Origin: Pseudomonas sp. PB101 | GTDB lineage: Bacteria > Pseudomonadota > Gammaproteobacteria > Pseudomonadales > Pseudomonadaceae | Assembly (NCBI RefSeq): GCF_009764265.1 | Contig: NZ_RWIR01000016.1 | Span: 62,001 to 126,000, forward strand | Reading direction: 5' to 3' | Length of the DNA stretch: 64,000 bases | Shown: positions 9,050 through 19,290 of the stretch, piece by piece | Position numbering within the stretch: position 1 is the stretch's first letter | Layout of the letters: every line of letters starts with the position of its first letter | Made by a program: the position numbers and the translations under genes | Notes under the pieces: model-generated | What the model was told of the DNA's origin: nothing | The model's input: the letters and a program-made list of their open reading frames with translations, nothing else | Database searches by the model: none

Positions 9050-9670
9050 ATGCGTTCATTTTTCAAGACATGGCTAACCATTTGCCTTTTGATGCCACTG
9101 GCCGCCCACGCCACCAATCGTGAGCAACGTCTTCCAAACGTTAATGGTTACACCCCGAAATCCCATGCCTCTGCTCCGTCAAGCAAAGACAAGAAATCCG
9201 CTAAACACGCTCCAAGCCTGGCCAGCAATAAAAGCGGCCTGGTACCACCGATGGGCACCAAGGAAAGCAGCGACGTGCTGAGCCGCGCCGTGAACGTCCT
9301 TGGCACTCCCTATCGCTGGGGCGGCAGCAGCCCGAGCAAAGGCTTCGATTGCAGCGGCCTGGTGAAATACGCGTTCAACGACGCCACGTTCGACCTGCCA
9401 CGCACCTCCAACGCCATGGCCAGCGGTCATGGGGAGAAAGTCGATCGCAACGACCTGAAGCCGGGCGACCTGATTTTCTTCAACATCAAGAGCCGTCGGG
9501 TCAATCATGTTGCCATTTACCTGGGCAACGACCGCTTCATCCACGCACCACGCCGTGGCAAGTCGGTGAGCATAGACACCTTGAAGAAACCGTACTGGGA
9601 AAACCACTACGTGGTTGCCAAGCGGGTTCTGCCGAAAGAGCCGAACCAGTTGCGTGTGGTTCAGCGCTGA
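9050..9670 (+). CDS. Secreted NlpC/P60 cell-wall endopeptidase
   Basis: A 206-residue exported cysteine peptidase. A signal peptide (residues 1-21, cleavage near AHA) is followed by a basic Ser/Lys-rich linker (about 25-65) and an NlpC/P60 domain (about 75-195). The catalytic Cys101 sits in GFDCSGLVKY; His153 (HVAIYLG) and His165 complete the site. Such enzymes cleave gamma-D-glutamyl-diaminopimelate or related bonds in peptidoglycan stem peptides. No operon partner; it converges with pilT across a REPIN. Confidence 0.9.
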   Translation: MRSFFKTWLTICLLMPLAAHATNREQRLPNVNGYTPKSHASAPSSKDKKSAKHAPSLASNKSGLVPPMGTKESSDVLSRAVNVLGTPYRWGGSSPSKGFDCSGLVKYAFNDATFDLPRTSNAMASGHGEKVDRNDLKPGDLIFFNIKSRRVNHVAIYLGNDRFIHAPRRGKSVSIDTLKKPYWENHYVVAKRVLPKEPNQLRVVQR

Positions 9671-9719
9671 CTTGAACTACCGGGGTCAGCCTCGGGAATT
9701 GCTTTGAATATGATGGCCT

Positions 9720-9792
9720 CATCGCGGGCAAGCCCGCTCCCACATGGACTGCATCGATCCTGTGGGAGCGGGCTTGCTCCGGGCGGCGATCC
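9720..9792. repeat. REPIN between NlpC/P60 gene and pilT
   Basis: Inverted GTGGGAGCGGGCTTG-type palindromes with a short centre. The right arm is degenerate after GGGCTTGCTCC. It lies between two convergent genes and may serve as a bidirectional end of transcription (inference). Confidence 0.85.
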
Positions 9793-9813
9793 GACGATGG
9801 CGTTTCTGGATCC

Positions 9814-10848
9814 TCAGAAGTTATCCGGCGAACGCGCTTTCTCCCGCGCATGATCCCGACTGATCACCCCCCTGGCCAACAGCTCCTTCAAGCTCATGTC
9901 CAGCGTCTGCATCCCCAACGCCCCTCCCGACTGAATCGCCGAATACATCTGCGCCACCTTGTCCTCGCGGATCAGATTACGGATCGCCGACGTTCCCAAC
10001 ATGATCTCGTGGGCTGCGATGCGCCCACCACCGACCTTCTTCACCAGCGTCTGGGACACCACCGCCAGCAGCGACTCGGAGAGCATCGAGCGCACCATTG
10101 ACTTCTCGTCCCCCGGAAACACGTCCACTACCCGGTCGATGGTCTTCGCCGCCGACGTGGTGTGTAGCGTGCCGAACACCAGATGGCCGGTTTCGGCGGC
10201 GGTCAACGCCAGGCGAATGGTCTCCAGGTCGCGCATTTCCCCTACCAGGATCACGTCCGGGTCTTCGCGCAGTGCCGAACGCAAGGCGGTGGCGAAGCTA
10301 CGCGTATCGCGGTGGACTTCACGCTGGTTGATCAGGCACTTGCGCGGCTCGTGGACGAACTCGATCGGGTCCTCGATGGTGAGGATGTGGTGATGGCGAT
10401 GGGTATTGAGATAATCGATCATCGCCGCCAGCGTGGTGGATTTGCCGGAACCGGTCGGCCCGGTCACCAACACCAGGCCACGGGGAGCGTCGGTCATTTT
10501 GCGAAACACTTCGCCCATGCCCAGTTCCTCCATGCTCTGCACTTTTGCCGGGATGGTGCGAAATACGGCGCCCGCGCCACGGTTCTGGTTGAACACATTG
10601 ACCCGAAAGCGCGCCACGCCGGGCACTTCAAAGGAAAAGTCGATTTCCAGGTGCTTCTCGAAGTCCGCACGCTGAGCGTCATTCATGATCGCGTGAACCA
10701 GCGCCTGCACCTGCTGGTGGTCCAGGGCCGGCAGGTTGATGCGCCGCACATCGCCATCCACCCGAATCATCGGTGGCAGGCCGGCAGACAAATGCAAGTC
10801 GGACGCCCCCTGTTTGGCGCTGAACGCCAGCAGTTCAGTGATATCCAT
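9814..10848 (-). CDS. pilT: Type IV pilus retraction ATPase PilT
   Basis: A 344-residue secretion-type hexameric ATPase that depolymerises pilin during retraction, powering twitching. Seen are the N-terminal PAS-like domain, Walker A GPTGSGKST at about residues 130-138, the Asp-box/Walker B region and the family-typical AIRNLIREDKVAQMYSAIQS near the C-terminus. The ATG at 10848 (MDITELLAFSAKQGASDLHL) is the family start. It is divergent from yggS. The paralogue pilU, which follows pilT directly in P. aeruginosa, is not downstream here; the next gene is the NlpC/P60 hydrolase on the other strand. Confidence 0.96.
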   Translation of the reverse strand: MDITELLAFSAKQGASDLHLSAGLPPMIRVDGDVRRINLPALDHQQVQALVHAIMNDAQRADFEKHLEIDFSFEVPGVARFRVNVFNQNRGAGAVFRTIPAKVQSMEELGMGEVFRKMTDAPRGLVLVTGPTGSGKSTTLAAMIDYLNTHRHHHILTIEDPIEFVHEPRKCLINQREVHRDTRSFATALRSALREDPDVILVGEMRDLETIRLALTAAETGHLVFGTLHTTSAAKTIDRVVDVFPGDEKSMVRSMLSESLLAVVSQTLVKKVGGGRIAAHEIMLGTSAIRNLIREDKVAQMYSAIQSGGALGMQTLDMSLKELLARGVISRDHAREKARSPDNF

Positions 10849-10904
10849 TGCGCCTCTCAATTCCAGTAGAATGCCGCGAACCTTCAGACCGCTGGCGCCT
10901 CTTG

Positions 10905-11591
10905 ATGTCCACCATAGCAGACAACATTCTTCAGGTTAGTTCGCGCATAAACGCCGCAACACTCGCCGCCAACCGCGCCGAGAACAGTGTCCATCTGCTG
11001 GCCGTGAGCAAGACCAAACCCGCACAGGACCTGCGTGAAGCCTACGCCGCCGGCCTGCGCGACTTTGGCGAGAACTACCTGCAGGAAGCGCTGGGCAAGC
11101 AGCTGGAACTGACCGACCTGCCCTTGATCTGGCACTTCATCGGCCCCATTCAATCGAACAAGACGCGTGCTATCGCCGAACACTTCGACTGGGTGCACTC
11201 CGTGGATCGTCTGAAAATCGCACAACGCCTGTCCGAACAACGTCCCGCCGATCTGCCGCCCCTGAACATCTGCATTCAGGTCAACGTCAGCGGTGAAGCG
11301 AGCAAATCCGGCTGTACCCCAGCCGATCTGCCGGCCCTGGCCAATGCCATCTGCGCACTGCCGCGCCTGAAATTGCGTGGATTGATGGCGATTCCCGAGC
11401 CGACCGAAGATCGCACTGCCCAGGATGCCGCTTTTGCTGCCGTGCAAACCCTGCAGGCCAGCCTGAATCTGCCACTCGACACACTTTCCATGGGCATGAG
11501 CCACGACCTTGAGTCGGCCATTGCCCAAGGTGCCACCTGGGTCCGTATCGGTACGGCCCTGTTTGGCGCTCGCGACTACGGTCAACCGTGA
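10905..11591 (+). CDS. yggS: YggS-family pyridoxal phosphate homeostasis protein
   Basis: A 228-residue PLP-binding TIM-barrel protein (PLPBP family) with no known enzymatic activity; it balances vitamin B6 and amino acid/keto acid pools. The PLP lysine is K36 in LLAVSKTKP. The family motifs FGENYLQEA, WHFIGPIQSNKTR and SMGMSHDLESAIAQGATWVRIG are intact. It is first in the yggS-proC-yggT operon, with 20 bases to proC; this pairing with proC is common in gammaproteobacteria. Confidence 0.94.
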   Translation: MSTIADNILQVSSRINAATLAANRAENSVHLLAVSKTKPAQDLREAYAAGLRDFGENYLQEALGKQLELTDLPLIWHFIGPIQSNKTRAIAEHFDWVHSVDRLKIAQRLSEQRPADLPPLNICIQVNVSGEASKSGCTPADLPALANAICALPRLKLRGLMAIPEPTEDRTAQDAAFAAVQTLQASLNLPLDTLSMGMSHDLESAIAQGATWVRIGTALFGARDYGQP

Positions 11592-11611
11592 CCTCTTTAT
11601 AAGGACCTGAC

Positions 11612-12430
11612 ATGAGCAAGACGCGTATTGCCTTTATCGGTGCCGGCAACATGGCCGCCAGCCTGATCGGCGGCCTGCGGGCCAAGGGTCTGGAAGCCAC
11701 ACAGATCCGCGCCAGCGACCCGGGCGAAGAAACCCGCGCCCGCGTGAGCGCTGAACACGGCATCGAAACCTTCGCCGACAACGCCCAGGCCATCGATGGC
11801 GCCGACGTCGTCGTCCTCGCGGTCAAGCCGCAGGCGATGAAAGCCGTGTGCGAAGCCATCCGCCCAAGCCTCAAACCCCATCAGCTGGTGGTGTCGATTG
11901 CCGCGGGCATCACCTGCGCCAGCATGAACAACTGGCTCGGCGCCCAGCCGATCGTGCGCTGCATGCCCAACACCCCGGCGCTGTTGCGTCAGGGCGTGAG
12001 CGGCCTGTTCGCCACCGCCGAAGTGACTGCCGAACAGCGTCAGCAAGCCCAGGAGCTGCTGTCCGCGGTCGGCATCGCCCTTTGGCTGAATGAAGAGCAG
12101 CAATTGGATGCCGTTACCGCCGTTTCCGGCTCGGGCCCGGCGTATTTTTTCCTTCTGATCGAGGCCATGACCGCCGCCGGCGTGAAACTCGGCCTGCCGG
12201 CGGACATCGCCGCGCAACTGACGCTGCAAACCGCTCTGGGCGCGGCGCACATGGCGGTTTCCAGCGACGTCGACGCTGCGGAACTGCGCCGCCGTGTCAC
12301 CTCGCCCGCGGGCACCACGGAAGCTGCAATCAAGTCGTTCCAGGCCAATGGCTTCGAAGCCATGGTCGAAAAAGCACTCGGCGCTGCCGCGCATCGCTCG
12401 GCCGAGATGGCCGAACAATTGGGTCAATAA
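11612..12430 (+). CDS. proC: Pyrroline-5-carboxylate reductase
   Basis: A 272-residue enzyme that reduces 1-pyrroline-5-carboxylate to L-proline with NAD(P)H. The Rossmann GAGNMAASLIGGL motif is at residues 9-21; the C-terminal dimerisation domain has AVSGSGPAYFFLLIEAM and the SPAGTTEAAI signature. AAGGACC precedes the ATG. It sits between yggS and yggT in one operon. Confidence 0.96.
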   Translation: MSKTRIAFIGAGNMAASLIGGLRAKGLEATQIRASDPGEETRARVSAEHGIETFADNAQAIDGADVVVLAVKPQAMKAVCEAIRPSLKPHQLVVSIAAGITCASMNNWLGAQPIVRCMPNTPALLRQGVSGLFATAEVTAEQRQQAQELLSAVGIALWLNEEQQLDAVTAVSGSGPAYFFLLIEAMTAAGVKLGLPADIAAQLTLQTALGAAHMAVSSDVDAAELRRRVTSPAGTTEAAIKSFQANGFEAMVEKALGAAAHRSAEMAEQLGQ

Positions 12431-12440
12431 GGAGCTTTTC

Positions 12441-13031
12441 ATGATTGGATTGAACACCGCAGCAGTCTACGTGCTGCAAACCCTCGGCAGCCTGTACCTG
12501 CTGATCGTGCTGATGCGCTTCGTGCTGCAACTGGTGCGGGCGAACTTCTATAACCCGCTCTGCCAGTTCATCGTCAAGGCCACCCAACCGCTGCTCAAGC
12601 CACTGCGCCGAATCATCCCGAGCGTGTTCGGCCTGGACATGTCCTCGCTGGTGCTGGCGATCCTGGTACAACTGGCGTTGATGGCCCTGACCCTGCTGCT
12701 GACCTACGGCACCACCGGCAACCCGTTGCAACTGCTGATCTGGTCGATCATCGGCGTGACCGCGCTGTTCCTGAACATTTTCTTCTTTGCCCTGATCATC
12801 AGCGTGATCCTGTCCTGGGTCGCCCCGGGCAGCCATAACCCGGGCGCCGAGCTGGTGAACGACGTCTGCGAACCGGCCCTGGCGCCGTTCCGCAAGTTCC
12901 TGCCGAACCTGGGCGGGCTGGATCTGTCACCGATCTTTGCGTTCCTGACGATCAAACTGATCGACATGCTGGTGATCAACAACCTCGCCGCCATGACCAT
13001 GATGCCGGAAATCCTCCGCGTACTGATCTGA
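12441..13031 (+). CDS. yggT: YggT family integral membrane protein
   Basis: A 196-residue inner-membrane protein made of two YGGT repeats (about residues 1-85 and 95-196), each with two hydrophobic helices and the motif NPLCQFIVKATQPLLKPLRRIIP or its second-copy equivalent. Function is unsettled; homologues have been linked to osmotic stress and cell division or septum placement. It begins 10 bases after proC with a GGAGC ribosome site. Confidence 0.9.
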   Translation: MIGLNTAAVYVLQTLGSLYLLIVLMRFVLQLVRANFYNPLCQFIVKATQPLLKPLRRIIPSVFGLDMSSLVLAILVQLALMALTLLLTYGTTGNPLQLLIWSIIGVTALFLNIFFFALIISVILSWVAPGSHNPGAELVNDVCEPALAPFRKFLPNLGGLDLSPIFAFLTIKLIDMLVINNLAAMTMMPEILRVLI

Positions 13032-13061
13032 CCCGTTCGGCCGGCTGACCGCGTTATCGTG

Positions 13062-13130
13062 CATCGCGGGCAAGCCACGCTCCCACATTGAATACGTACC
13101 CCTGTGGGAGCGTGGCTTGCCCGCGATGGC
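13062..13130. repeat. REPIN between yggT and metX
   Basis: Inverted pair of the variant palindrome GAGCGTGGCTTGCCCGC, which has one extra base relative to the common GGGC type. The same variant recurs as a solo REP near 34.69 kb. Confidence 0.87.
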
Positions 13131-13229
13131 CGCACCTCGGTCTCACGGGAAAAATCAGGCCCGGCCTTTGCTTGCCGCTAACCCCGGCGGTCTTTAGACT
13201 TACGCCTCATTTCAATGAGAGCAGGGTCG

Positions 13230-14369
13230 ATGCCAGCTGCCTTTCCCCCCGATTCTGTTGGTCTGGTGACGCCGCAAGTGGCGCACTTCAGCGAGCCGCT
13301 GGCCTTGGCCTGCGGTCGTTCGCTCCCGGCCTATGACCTGATTTACGAAACCTACGGCACGCTGAACGCCTCGGCGAGCAACGCCGTGCTGATCTGTCAC
13401 GCCCTGTCCGGACACCACCATGCTGCCGGCTATCACAGCACCGACGACCGCAAACCCGGTTGGTGGGACAGCTGCATCGGTCCCGGCAAGCCGATCGACA
13501 CCAGCAAGTTCTTCGTGGTCAGCCTGAACAACCTCGGCGGCTGCAACGGCTCCACCGGCCCGAGCAGCATCAACCCGGAGACCGGCAAGCCGTTCGGCGC
13601 CGACTTCCCGGTGTTGACCGTCGAGGATTGGGTGCACAGCCAGGCGCGTCTGGCCGATCGTCTCGGCATCGCCCAATTCGCGGCCGTGATCGGCGGCAGC
13701 CTGGGCGGCATGCAGGCGATGCAATGGAGCATCACCTACCCCGACCGCATCCGCCACTGCGTAGCCATTGCCTCGGCGCCCAAGCTGTCGGCACAGAACA
13801 TCGCGTTCAACGAAGTGGCACGCCAGGCGATCCTCACCGACCCGGAATTCCACGGCGGTTCGTTCCAGGAACACAGCGTGATCCCCAAGCGCGGCCTGAT
13901 GCTGGCGCGGATGGTCGGGCACATCACCTACCTGTCCGACGACTCCATGGGTGAAAAATTCGGCCGCGGGCTCAAGAGCGAGAAGCTCAACTACGACTTC
14001 CACAGCGTCGAGTTCCAGGTTGAAAGCTACCTGCGCTATCAGGGCGAAGAGTTCTCCGGACGCTTCGACGCCAATACGTATCTTTTGATGACCAAGGCGC
14101 TCGATTACTTCGATCCAGCGGCGAACTTCGACGATAACCTGGCGAAAACCCTCGAAGGTGCCAACGCCAGGTTCTGCGTGATGTCGTTCACCACCGACTG
14201 GCGCTTCTCCCCTGCCCGCTCGCGGGAACTGGTGGACGCACTGATGGCTGCGCGCAAGGACGTCTGCTACCTCGAGATCGACGCCCCGCAAGGCCACGAC
14301 GCCTTCCTGATTCCGATCCCGCGCTATCTGCAGGCATTCGGCAATTACATGAACCGCATTACGTTGTGA
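13230..14369 (+). CDS. metX: Homoserine O-succinyl/acetyltransferase MetX
   Basis: A 379-residue alpha/beta-hydrolase acyltransferase that activates L-homoserine for methionine synthesis. In P. aeruginosa the MetX of this family uses succinyl-CoA. The nucleophile serine lies in [12 protein letters not shown]; the Asp/His partners are in [12 protein letters not shown] and [11 protein letters not shown]. The start [12 protein letters not shown] matches homologues. It is followed after 7 bases by metW, the standard metXW pair. Confidence 0.95.
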   Translation: MPAAFPPDSVGLVTPQVAHFSEPLALACGRSLPAYDLIYETYGTLNASASNAVLICHALSGHHHAAGYHSTDDRKPGWWDSCIGPGKPIDTSKFFVVSLNNLGGCNGSTGPSSINPETGKPFGADFPVLTVEDWVHSQARLADRLGIAQFAAVIGGSLGGMQAMQWSITYPDRIRHCVAIASAPKLSAQNIAFNEVARQAILTDPEFHGGSFQEHSVIPKRGLMLARMVGHITYLSDDSMGEKFGRGLKSEKLNYDFHSVEFQVESYLRYQGEEFSGRFDANTYLLMTKALDYFDPAANFDDNLAKTLEGANARFCVMSFTTDWRFSPARSRELVDALMAARKDVCYLEIDAPQGHDAFLIPIPRYLQAFGNYMNRITL

Positions 14370-14376
14370 GAAAGCC

Positions 14377-14997
14377 ATGAGAGCTGATCTGGAAATCATC
14401 CAGGAATGGATCCCCGCCGGCAGCCGAGTGCTCGACCTCGGGTGCGGCGATGGCGAACTGCTGACCTGGCTGCGCGATAACAAGCAAGTCACCGGTTATG
14501 GCCTGGAAAACGACGCGGACAACATCGCCGAATGCGTGGCCAAGGGCATCAACGTCATCGAACAGGACCTGGACAAGGGCCTGGGCAACTTTGCCAGCAA
14601 CAGTTTCGATGTCGTGGTCATGACCCAGGCGCTGCAAGCGGTGCACTACCCGGACAGGATCCTCGAGGAAATGCTGCGCGTCGGCCGCCAGTGCATCATC
14701 ACTTTCCCGAATTTCGGCCACTGGCGCTGCCGCTGGTACCTGGCGAGCAAGGGCCGTATGCCGGTTTCCGAGTTCCTGCCGTACACCTGGTACAACACGC
14801 CGAACATTCACTTCTGCACCTTCGCGGACTTTGAAGCCTTGTGTCGCGAACGTGAAGCGAAGGTCATTGATCGGCTTGCCGTGGATCAACAGCATCGGCA
14901 CGGGTGGGCCAGTAAGCTATGGCCTAATCTGTTAGGTGAGATCGGCATCTACCGGGTCACCAGCCCGGGACTTACCGACCACAAGGTCGCAGTCTGA
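14377..14997 (+). CDS. metW: Methionine biosynthesis protein MetW
   Basis: A 206-residue SAM-dependent methyltransferase-fold protein. The SAM loop VLDLGCGDGELL is intact. MetW is required with MetX for homoserine acylation in several bacteria, although its methyltransferase substrate is not known. It is coupled closely to metX (7-base gap). Confidence 0.92.
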   Translation: MRADLEIIQEWIPAGSRVLDLGCGDGELLTWLRDNKQVTGYGLENDADNIAECVAKGINVIEQDLDKGLGNFASNSFDVVVMTQALQAVHYPDRILEEMLRVGRQCIITFPNFGHWRCRWYLASKGRMPVSEFLPYTWYNTPNIHFCTFADFEALCREREAKVIDRLAVDQQHRHGWASKLWPNLLGEIGIYRVTSPGLTDHKVAV

Positions 14998-15023
14998 TCC
15001 ACCCTATTTCAAGGAGAACGATC

Positions 15024-15458
15024 ATGGGTCGTCTAGCGTTGCTTTTACTCACTGCCTGCCTGAGCGTCACCGCCATGGCTGCCGACGCCATCAAGGGCGA
15101 ACGCAAGGAAACCTTCGGTGACGTGACGGTGCACTACAACACCTTCAACTCCACCTACCTGCTGCCGGACGTGGCCAAGGCCGCCCAACTGACGCGCAGC
15201 AAGGACCAGGGCGTAATCAATATTTCGGTGATCAAGGCCGGCACGCCGGTGACGGCCGAGGTCACCGGCACGATCAAGGACCTGACCAGCCAAAGCTATA
15301 CATTGAATTTCAAACAAGTCACCGAGCAGGGAGCGATCTACTACATCGCCCAATACCCGGTACCTCAGCAGGAAGTCCGCACCTTCGACATCAAGGTGCA
15401 GAACGGTGACAAGATCAACACCATCAATTTCAACCAAGAGCTTTTCCCCGGCGAATGA
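15024..15458 (+). CDS. DUF4426 domain periplasmic protein
   Basis: A 144-residue exported protein: signal peptide of about 20 residues ending AMA, then a small beta-rich DUF4426 domain beginning [21 protein letters not shown]. Function is not known. Its position is conserved between metW and rdgB, and the stop overlaps the rdgB start by four bases (ATGA), so it is co-expressed with rdgB-hemW. Confidence 0.85.
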   Translation: MGRLALLLLTACLSVTAMAADAIKGERKETFGDVTVHYNTFNSTYLLPDVAKAAQLTRSKDQGVINISVIKAGTPVTAEVTGTIKDLTSQSYTLNFKQVTEQGAIYYIAQYPVPQQEVRTFDIKVQNGDKINTINFNQELFPGE

Positions 15459-16051
15459 TGAACTTCACCCAACTCGTACTGGCCAGCCATAACGCCGGCA
15501 AACTCAAGGAACTCCAGGCCATGCTCGGCGAATCGGTGCAACTGCGCTCGATCGGCGAGTTCAGCAGCGTCGAGCCTGAAGAGACCGGTCTGTCGTTCGT
15601 CGAAAATGCCATCCTCAAGGCCCGTAATGCCGCGCGCATTTCCGGCCTGCCGGCACTGGCCGACGATTCCGGGCTGGCGGTGGACTTCCTTGGCGGCGCA
15701 CCAGGTATCTACTCGGCGCGTTATGCCGATGGCAAGGGCGATGCGGCGAACAACGCCAAGCTGCTCGACGTGTTGAAAGACGTGCCCGAAGCCGAACGCG
15801 GTGCGCAGTTCGTCTGCGTGCTGGCGTTGGTGCGCCACGCCGATGATCCGCTGCCGATCCTCTGCGAAGGCCTGTGGCACGGGCGCATCCTGACCCAGGC
15901 CAGCGGTTTACACGGCTTTGGCTACGACCCGCTGTTCTGGGTGCCGGAACGCGATTGCTCCAGCGCCGAACTGAGCCCTGGCGACAAGAACCAGATCAGC
16001 CACCGCGCCCGTGCAATGGATCTGCTGCGCCAGCGCCTGGGCTTGAAATGA
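15455..16051 (+). CDS. rdgB: dITP/XTP pyrophosphatase RdgB
   Basis: A 198-residue Ham1-family pyrophosphatase that hydrolyses dITP, ITP and XTP to monophosphates and keeps deaminated purines out of DNA. Motifs [12 protein letters not shown] (triphosphate site), [23 protein letters not shown] and GFGYDPLFW are complete. Tandem ATG codons at 15455 and 15458 overlap the upstream stop. The hemW start overlaps its stop. Confidence 0.95.
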   Translation: MMNFTQLVLASHNAGKLKELQAMLGESVQLRSIGEFSSVEPEETGLSFVENAILKARNAARISGLPALADDSGLAVDFLGGAPGIYSARYADGKGDAANNAKLLDVLKDVPEAERGAQFVCVLALVRHADDPLPILCEGLWHGRILTQASGLHGFGYDPLFWVPERDCSSAELSPGDKNQISHRARAMDLLRQRLGLK

Positions 16052-17253
16052 CCCGTGAACCATCCGCGTCGCCGCTGATCTTCGGCGGCGACGCTCAATC
16101 GCCTCGGGCGGCCCTGCCTGTGCTGCCGCCGCTGGCGCTGTATATCCACATCCCGTGGTGCGTGCGCAAATGCCCTTATTGCGACTTCAACTCCCACACC
16201 GCCAGCCCCGTGCTGCCGGAGGAAGAGTATGTCGACGCCTTGCTCGCCGATCTCGACCAGGATCTGCACGCCGTTCATGGTCGTGAGCTGAGCTCGATTT
16301 TCTTTGGTGGCGGCACGCCGAGCCTGTTCAGCGCCGATTCGCTGGGGCGCTTGCTCAAAGGCGTCGAACAACGCATCCCGTTTGCCAGCGACATCGAAAT
16401 CACGCTGGAAGCCAATCCGGGGACGTTCGAGCAAGACAAGTTTGTCGCGTACCGGAAACTGGGGATCAATCGCCTGTCGATCGGCATCCAGAGTTTCCAG
16501 CAAGAACAGCTCGAGGCCCTGGGGCGGATTCACAACGGCGACGAAGCCGTACGCGCCGCCGGCATGGCGCGGCAGGCCGGGTTCGATAACTTCAACCTGG
16601 ACTTGATGCACGGCTTGCCGAATCAGTCCCTGGACGATGCCTTGGCGGACCTGCGCACAGCCATTGCCCTGAAACCGACACACCTGTCCTGGTATCAACT
16701 GACCCTGGAACCGAACACCGTGTTCTGGAACCAGCCGCCGACGCTGCCGGAAGACGACACGCTGTGGGACATTCAGGAAGCCGGTCAGGCGCTGCTGGCC
16801 GAACACGGTTACGCACAATACGAAGTCTCGGCCTATGCCCTGCCCGGTCGCCCGGCGCGCCACAACCTCAATTACTGGAGCTTTGGCGACTTCATTGGCA
16901 TCGGCGCCGGCGCCCATGGCAAGCTCAGCCATCCCGACGGGCGCATCATCCGCACCTGGAAAACCCGCCTGCCGAAGGATTACCTGAATCCGGCGAAGAG
17001 CTTCCAGGCTGGCGAGAAAGCGCTGGCCAACGATGAGATGCCGTTCGAATTCCTGATGAACGCGCTGCGCCTGACGGAAGGCGTCGAATCGCGGCTGTAC
17101 CCGGAGCGTACGGGCATGACCCTGGAAAGCCTTGCTGAAGGCCGCCGTGAAGCCGAACAAAGCGGCCTGTTACAGGTCGAACCGTCACGTCTGGTAGCCA
17201 CCGAGCGCGGACAACTGTTCCTCAACGACTTGCTGCAGAAATTTCTGACATAA
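16048..17253 (+). CDS. hemW: Radical SAM heme chaperone HemW
   Basis: A 401-residue radical SAM protein, formerly annotated as oxygen-independent coproporphyrinogen oxidase. The [4Fe-4S] ligands C38, C42 and C45 lie in [14 protein letters not shown]. The rest of the fold ([36 protein letters not shown]) and the HemN C-terminal domain are present. HemW binds heme and helps insert it into respiratory enzymes. It overlaps rdgB by four bases. Confidence 0.93.
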   Translation: MTREPSASPLIFGGDAQSPRAALPVLPPLALYIHIPWCVRKCPYCDFNSHTASPVLPEEEYVDALLADLDQDLHAVHGRELSSIFFGGGTPSLFSADSLGRLLKGVEQRIPFASDIEITLEANPGTFEQDKFVAYRKLGINRLSIGIQSFQQEQLEALGRIHNGDEAVRAAGMARQAGFDNFNLDLMHGLPNQSLDDALADLRTAIALKPTHLSWYQLTLEPNTVFWNQPPTLPEDDTLWDIQEAGQALLAEHGYAQYEVSAYALPGRPARHNLNYWSFGDFIGIGAGAHGKLSHPDGRIIRTWKTRLPKDYLNPAKSFQAGEKALANDEMPFEFLMNALRLTEGVESRLYPERTGMTLESLAEGRREAEQSGLLQVEPSRLVATERGQLFLNDLLQKFLT

Positions 17254-17262
17254 GGAAATCCA

Positions 17263-17586
17263 ATGGATTTGGTACTCGACCTGCTTGCCACCGTGTCTCG
17301 CTGGAGCCGCAGCAACCTCTCGGAAATCGCCCTGGCCCTGGTGGGCTGCCTGCTGGTGCTGTTCGGTGCGGACTTCAAAGGCTGGGTCGAGCAGCGCCTG
17401 GGTAGCATCGCCGGCGCCTTGCGCGTACCGCTGATGTCCCTGCTGTGCATGATCGGCAGCGGCGCGGCACTGATCTACGCCACGCCATGGGTCGTGCGTG
17501 GCCTGAGCCAGTTCAACAACTACAGCCTGGCGCCGGTGTTGCTGGTGGTGCTGGTGTTGATTGGTGTCGTGGCAGACCGCCGCTGA
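17263..17586 (+). CDS. DUF3392 family membrane protein
   Basis: A 107-residue inner-membrane protein with three predicted helices (about residues 20-38, 52-72, 85-103). The family (DUF3392) is confined to gammaproteobacteria and has no known role. It begins nine bases after hemW, so it closes the DUF4426-rdgB-hemW operon. Confidence 0.85.
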   Translation: MDLVLDLLATVSRWSRSNLSEIALALVGCLLVLFGADFKGWVEQRLGSIAGALRVPLMSLLCMIGSGAALIYATPWVVRGLSQFNNYSLAPVLLVVLVLIGVVADRR

Positions 17587-17603
17587 TTTCCAGGCGCAAA
17601 AAA

Positions 17604-17690
17604 CCTGTAGGAGCCGGCTTGCTGGCGATGGTGTGTCAGCCACATCGATGTTGACTGACACTCCATCGCCAGCAAGCCGGCTCCTACAGG
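17604..17690. repeat. REPIN between DUF3392 gene and trmB
   Basis: Perfect inverted pair of GTAGGAGCCGGCTTGCTGGC palindromes; this type recurs only between coaD and the ferredoxin gene. It separates two convergent genes. Confidence 0.92.
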
Positions 17691-17700
17691 TTTGTACGGG

Positions 17701-18426
17701 TCAGGACTGTTTTTCGAACTTCAAATCCCACACGCCATGCCCAAGACGTTCGCCACGGCGTTCGAACTTGGTGATCGGCCGCTCGGCCGGGCGCGGTACG
17801 CACTTGCCGTCTTCGGCGAGGTTGCGGTAACCCGGCGCCACGCTCATCACTTCCAGCATGTACTCGGCGTACGGTTCCCAGTCAGTGGCCATGTGCAGAA
17901 TGCCGCCGACTTTCAACTTGCTGCGCACCAGCTCAGCGAAGGACGCCTGAACGATACGGCGCTTGTGGTGACGGCTCTTGTGCCACGGATCCGGGAAAAA
18001 CAGCATCAGGCGATCGAGGCTGTTATCGGCCACGCAGCGGTTGAGCACTTCGATGGCATCGCAATCGTAGACTCGCAGGTTGGTCAAACCCTGGGTCAGC
18101 ACGCCATTGAGTAGCGCGCCGACACCCGGACGGTGAACCTCGACGCCGATGAAATCCTGGTCCGGCGCGGCCGCGGCCATTTCCAACAGCGAATGGCCCA
18201 TGCCGAAACCGATTTCCAGCGAGCGCGGTGCCGAGCGACCGAACACCTGGTCGAAGTCCACCGGCGCATCGGCCAGCGGCAGCACGAACAGCGGCGTGCC
18301 CTGCTCCAGGCCCTTTTGCTGGCCTTCGGTCATGCGCCCGGCGCGCATCACGAAACTCTTGATGCGGCGGTGTTGGCGCTCGTCGCCTTCTTCCGTCTGG
18401 ATAGGCGTGTCGTTCGATTCAGTCAT
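17701..18426 (-). CDS. trmB: tRNA (guanine-N7-)-methyltransferase TrmB
   Basis: A 241-residue SAM-dependent enzyme that makes m7G46 in tRNA variable loops. SAM motif [15 protein letters not shown] and the TrmB motif [16 protein letters not shown] are intact. The ATG at 18426 is used. It lies just downstream of thiG, 9 bases away, in the order thiS-thiG-trmB on the minus strand. Confidence 0.95.
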   Translation of the reverse strand: MTESNDTPIQTEEGDERQHRRIKSFVMRAGRMTEGQQKGLEQGTPLFVLPLADAPVDFDQVFGRSAPRSLEIGFGMGHSLLEMAAAAPDQDFIGVEVHRPGVGALLNGVLTQGLTNLRVYDCDAIEVLNRCVADNSLDRLMLFFPDPWHKSRHHKRRIVQASFAELVRSKLKVGGILHMATDWEPYAEYMLEVMSVAPGYRNLAEDGKCVPRPAERPITKFERRGERLGHGVWDLKFEKQS

Positions 18427-18435
18427 CAATGGCTC

Positions 18436-19230
18436 TTACTTGATCAGACCATCCAGCGGCGAAGAGGCGCTGGCATAGAGTTTTTTCGGCATGCGGCCGG
18501 CGAGGTAGGCCAGGCGGCCTGCGACGATGGCATGTTTCATGGCTTCAGCCATCATGACCGGCTGCTGGGCGTGGGCGATGGCCGAGTTCATCAGCACGGC
18601 ATCACAACCCAGCTCCATGGCGATGGTGGCGTCGGAAGCAGTACCGACACCAGCATCCACCAATACTGGAATATTGGCTTCTTCGAGGATGATCTGCAGG
18701 TTGTACGGGTTGCAGACCCCCAGACCGGAGCCGATCAGACCGGCCAGCGGCATCACCGCGATACAGCCGATTTCTGCCAGTTGCCGGGCGATGATCGGGT
18801 CATCGCTGGTGTAGACCATCACGTCGAAGCCTTCCTTGACCAGCGTCTCGGCGGCCTTGAGGGTTTCGATCACGTTGGGAAACAGGGTTTTCTGATCGGC
18901 CAACACTTCCAGCTTGACCAGATTGTGGCCATCGAGCAGCTCACGGGCCAGGCGACAGGTGCGCACGGCTTCGATGGCGTCGTAGCAACCGGCGGTGTTC
19001 GGCAGGAAGGTGTAGCGATCCGGTGACAGCACTTCGAGCAGGTTCGGCTCGCCCTCGATCTGGCCAAGGTTGGTGCGGCGCACGGCGAAGGTGACGATCT
19101 CGGCACCCGAAGCTTCGATGGCGGTGCGGGTTTCTTCCATGTCACGGTACTTGCCGGTACCGACCAGCAAACGCGACTGGTAAGTACGACCGGCCAGGAC
19201 GAAAGGCTTGTCGCTGCGAACGATGCTCAT
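18436..19230 (-). CDS. thiG: Thiazole synthase ThiG
   Basis: A 264-residue TIM-barrel enzyme that forms the thiazole phosphate of thiamine from 1-deoxy-D-xylulose 5-phosphate, dehydroglycine and ThiS thiocarboxylate. The Schiff-base lysine is K106 in NLVKLEVL; the phosphate loops [11 protein letters not shown] and [12 protein letters not shown] are present. It follows thiS by about 60 bases. Confidence 0.95.
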   Translation of the reverse strand: MSIVRSDKPFVLAGRTYQSRLLVGTGKYRDMEETRTAIEASGAEIVTFAVRRTNLGQIEGEPNLLEVLSPDRYTFLPNTAGCYDAIEAVRTCRLARELLDGHNLVKLEVLADQKTLFPNVIETLKAAETLVKEGFDVMVYTSDDPIIARQLAEIGCIAVMPLAGLIGSGLGVCNPYNLQIILEEANIPVLVDAGVGTASDATIAMELGCDAVLMNSAIAHAQQPVMMAEAMKHAIVAGRLAYLAGRMPKKLYASASSPLDGLIK

Positions 19231-19290
19231 GGGAAATCCTCTGTAGGGGTGAGGTACTTGATGAATTCTGTGGCCACCGGACCGAGGTGG

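Noticed and set aside
13212..14492. A 426-codon minus-strand frame across metX
   Set aside because: Antisense to metX, which has full family motifs; no ribosome site and no recognisable domain.
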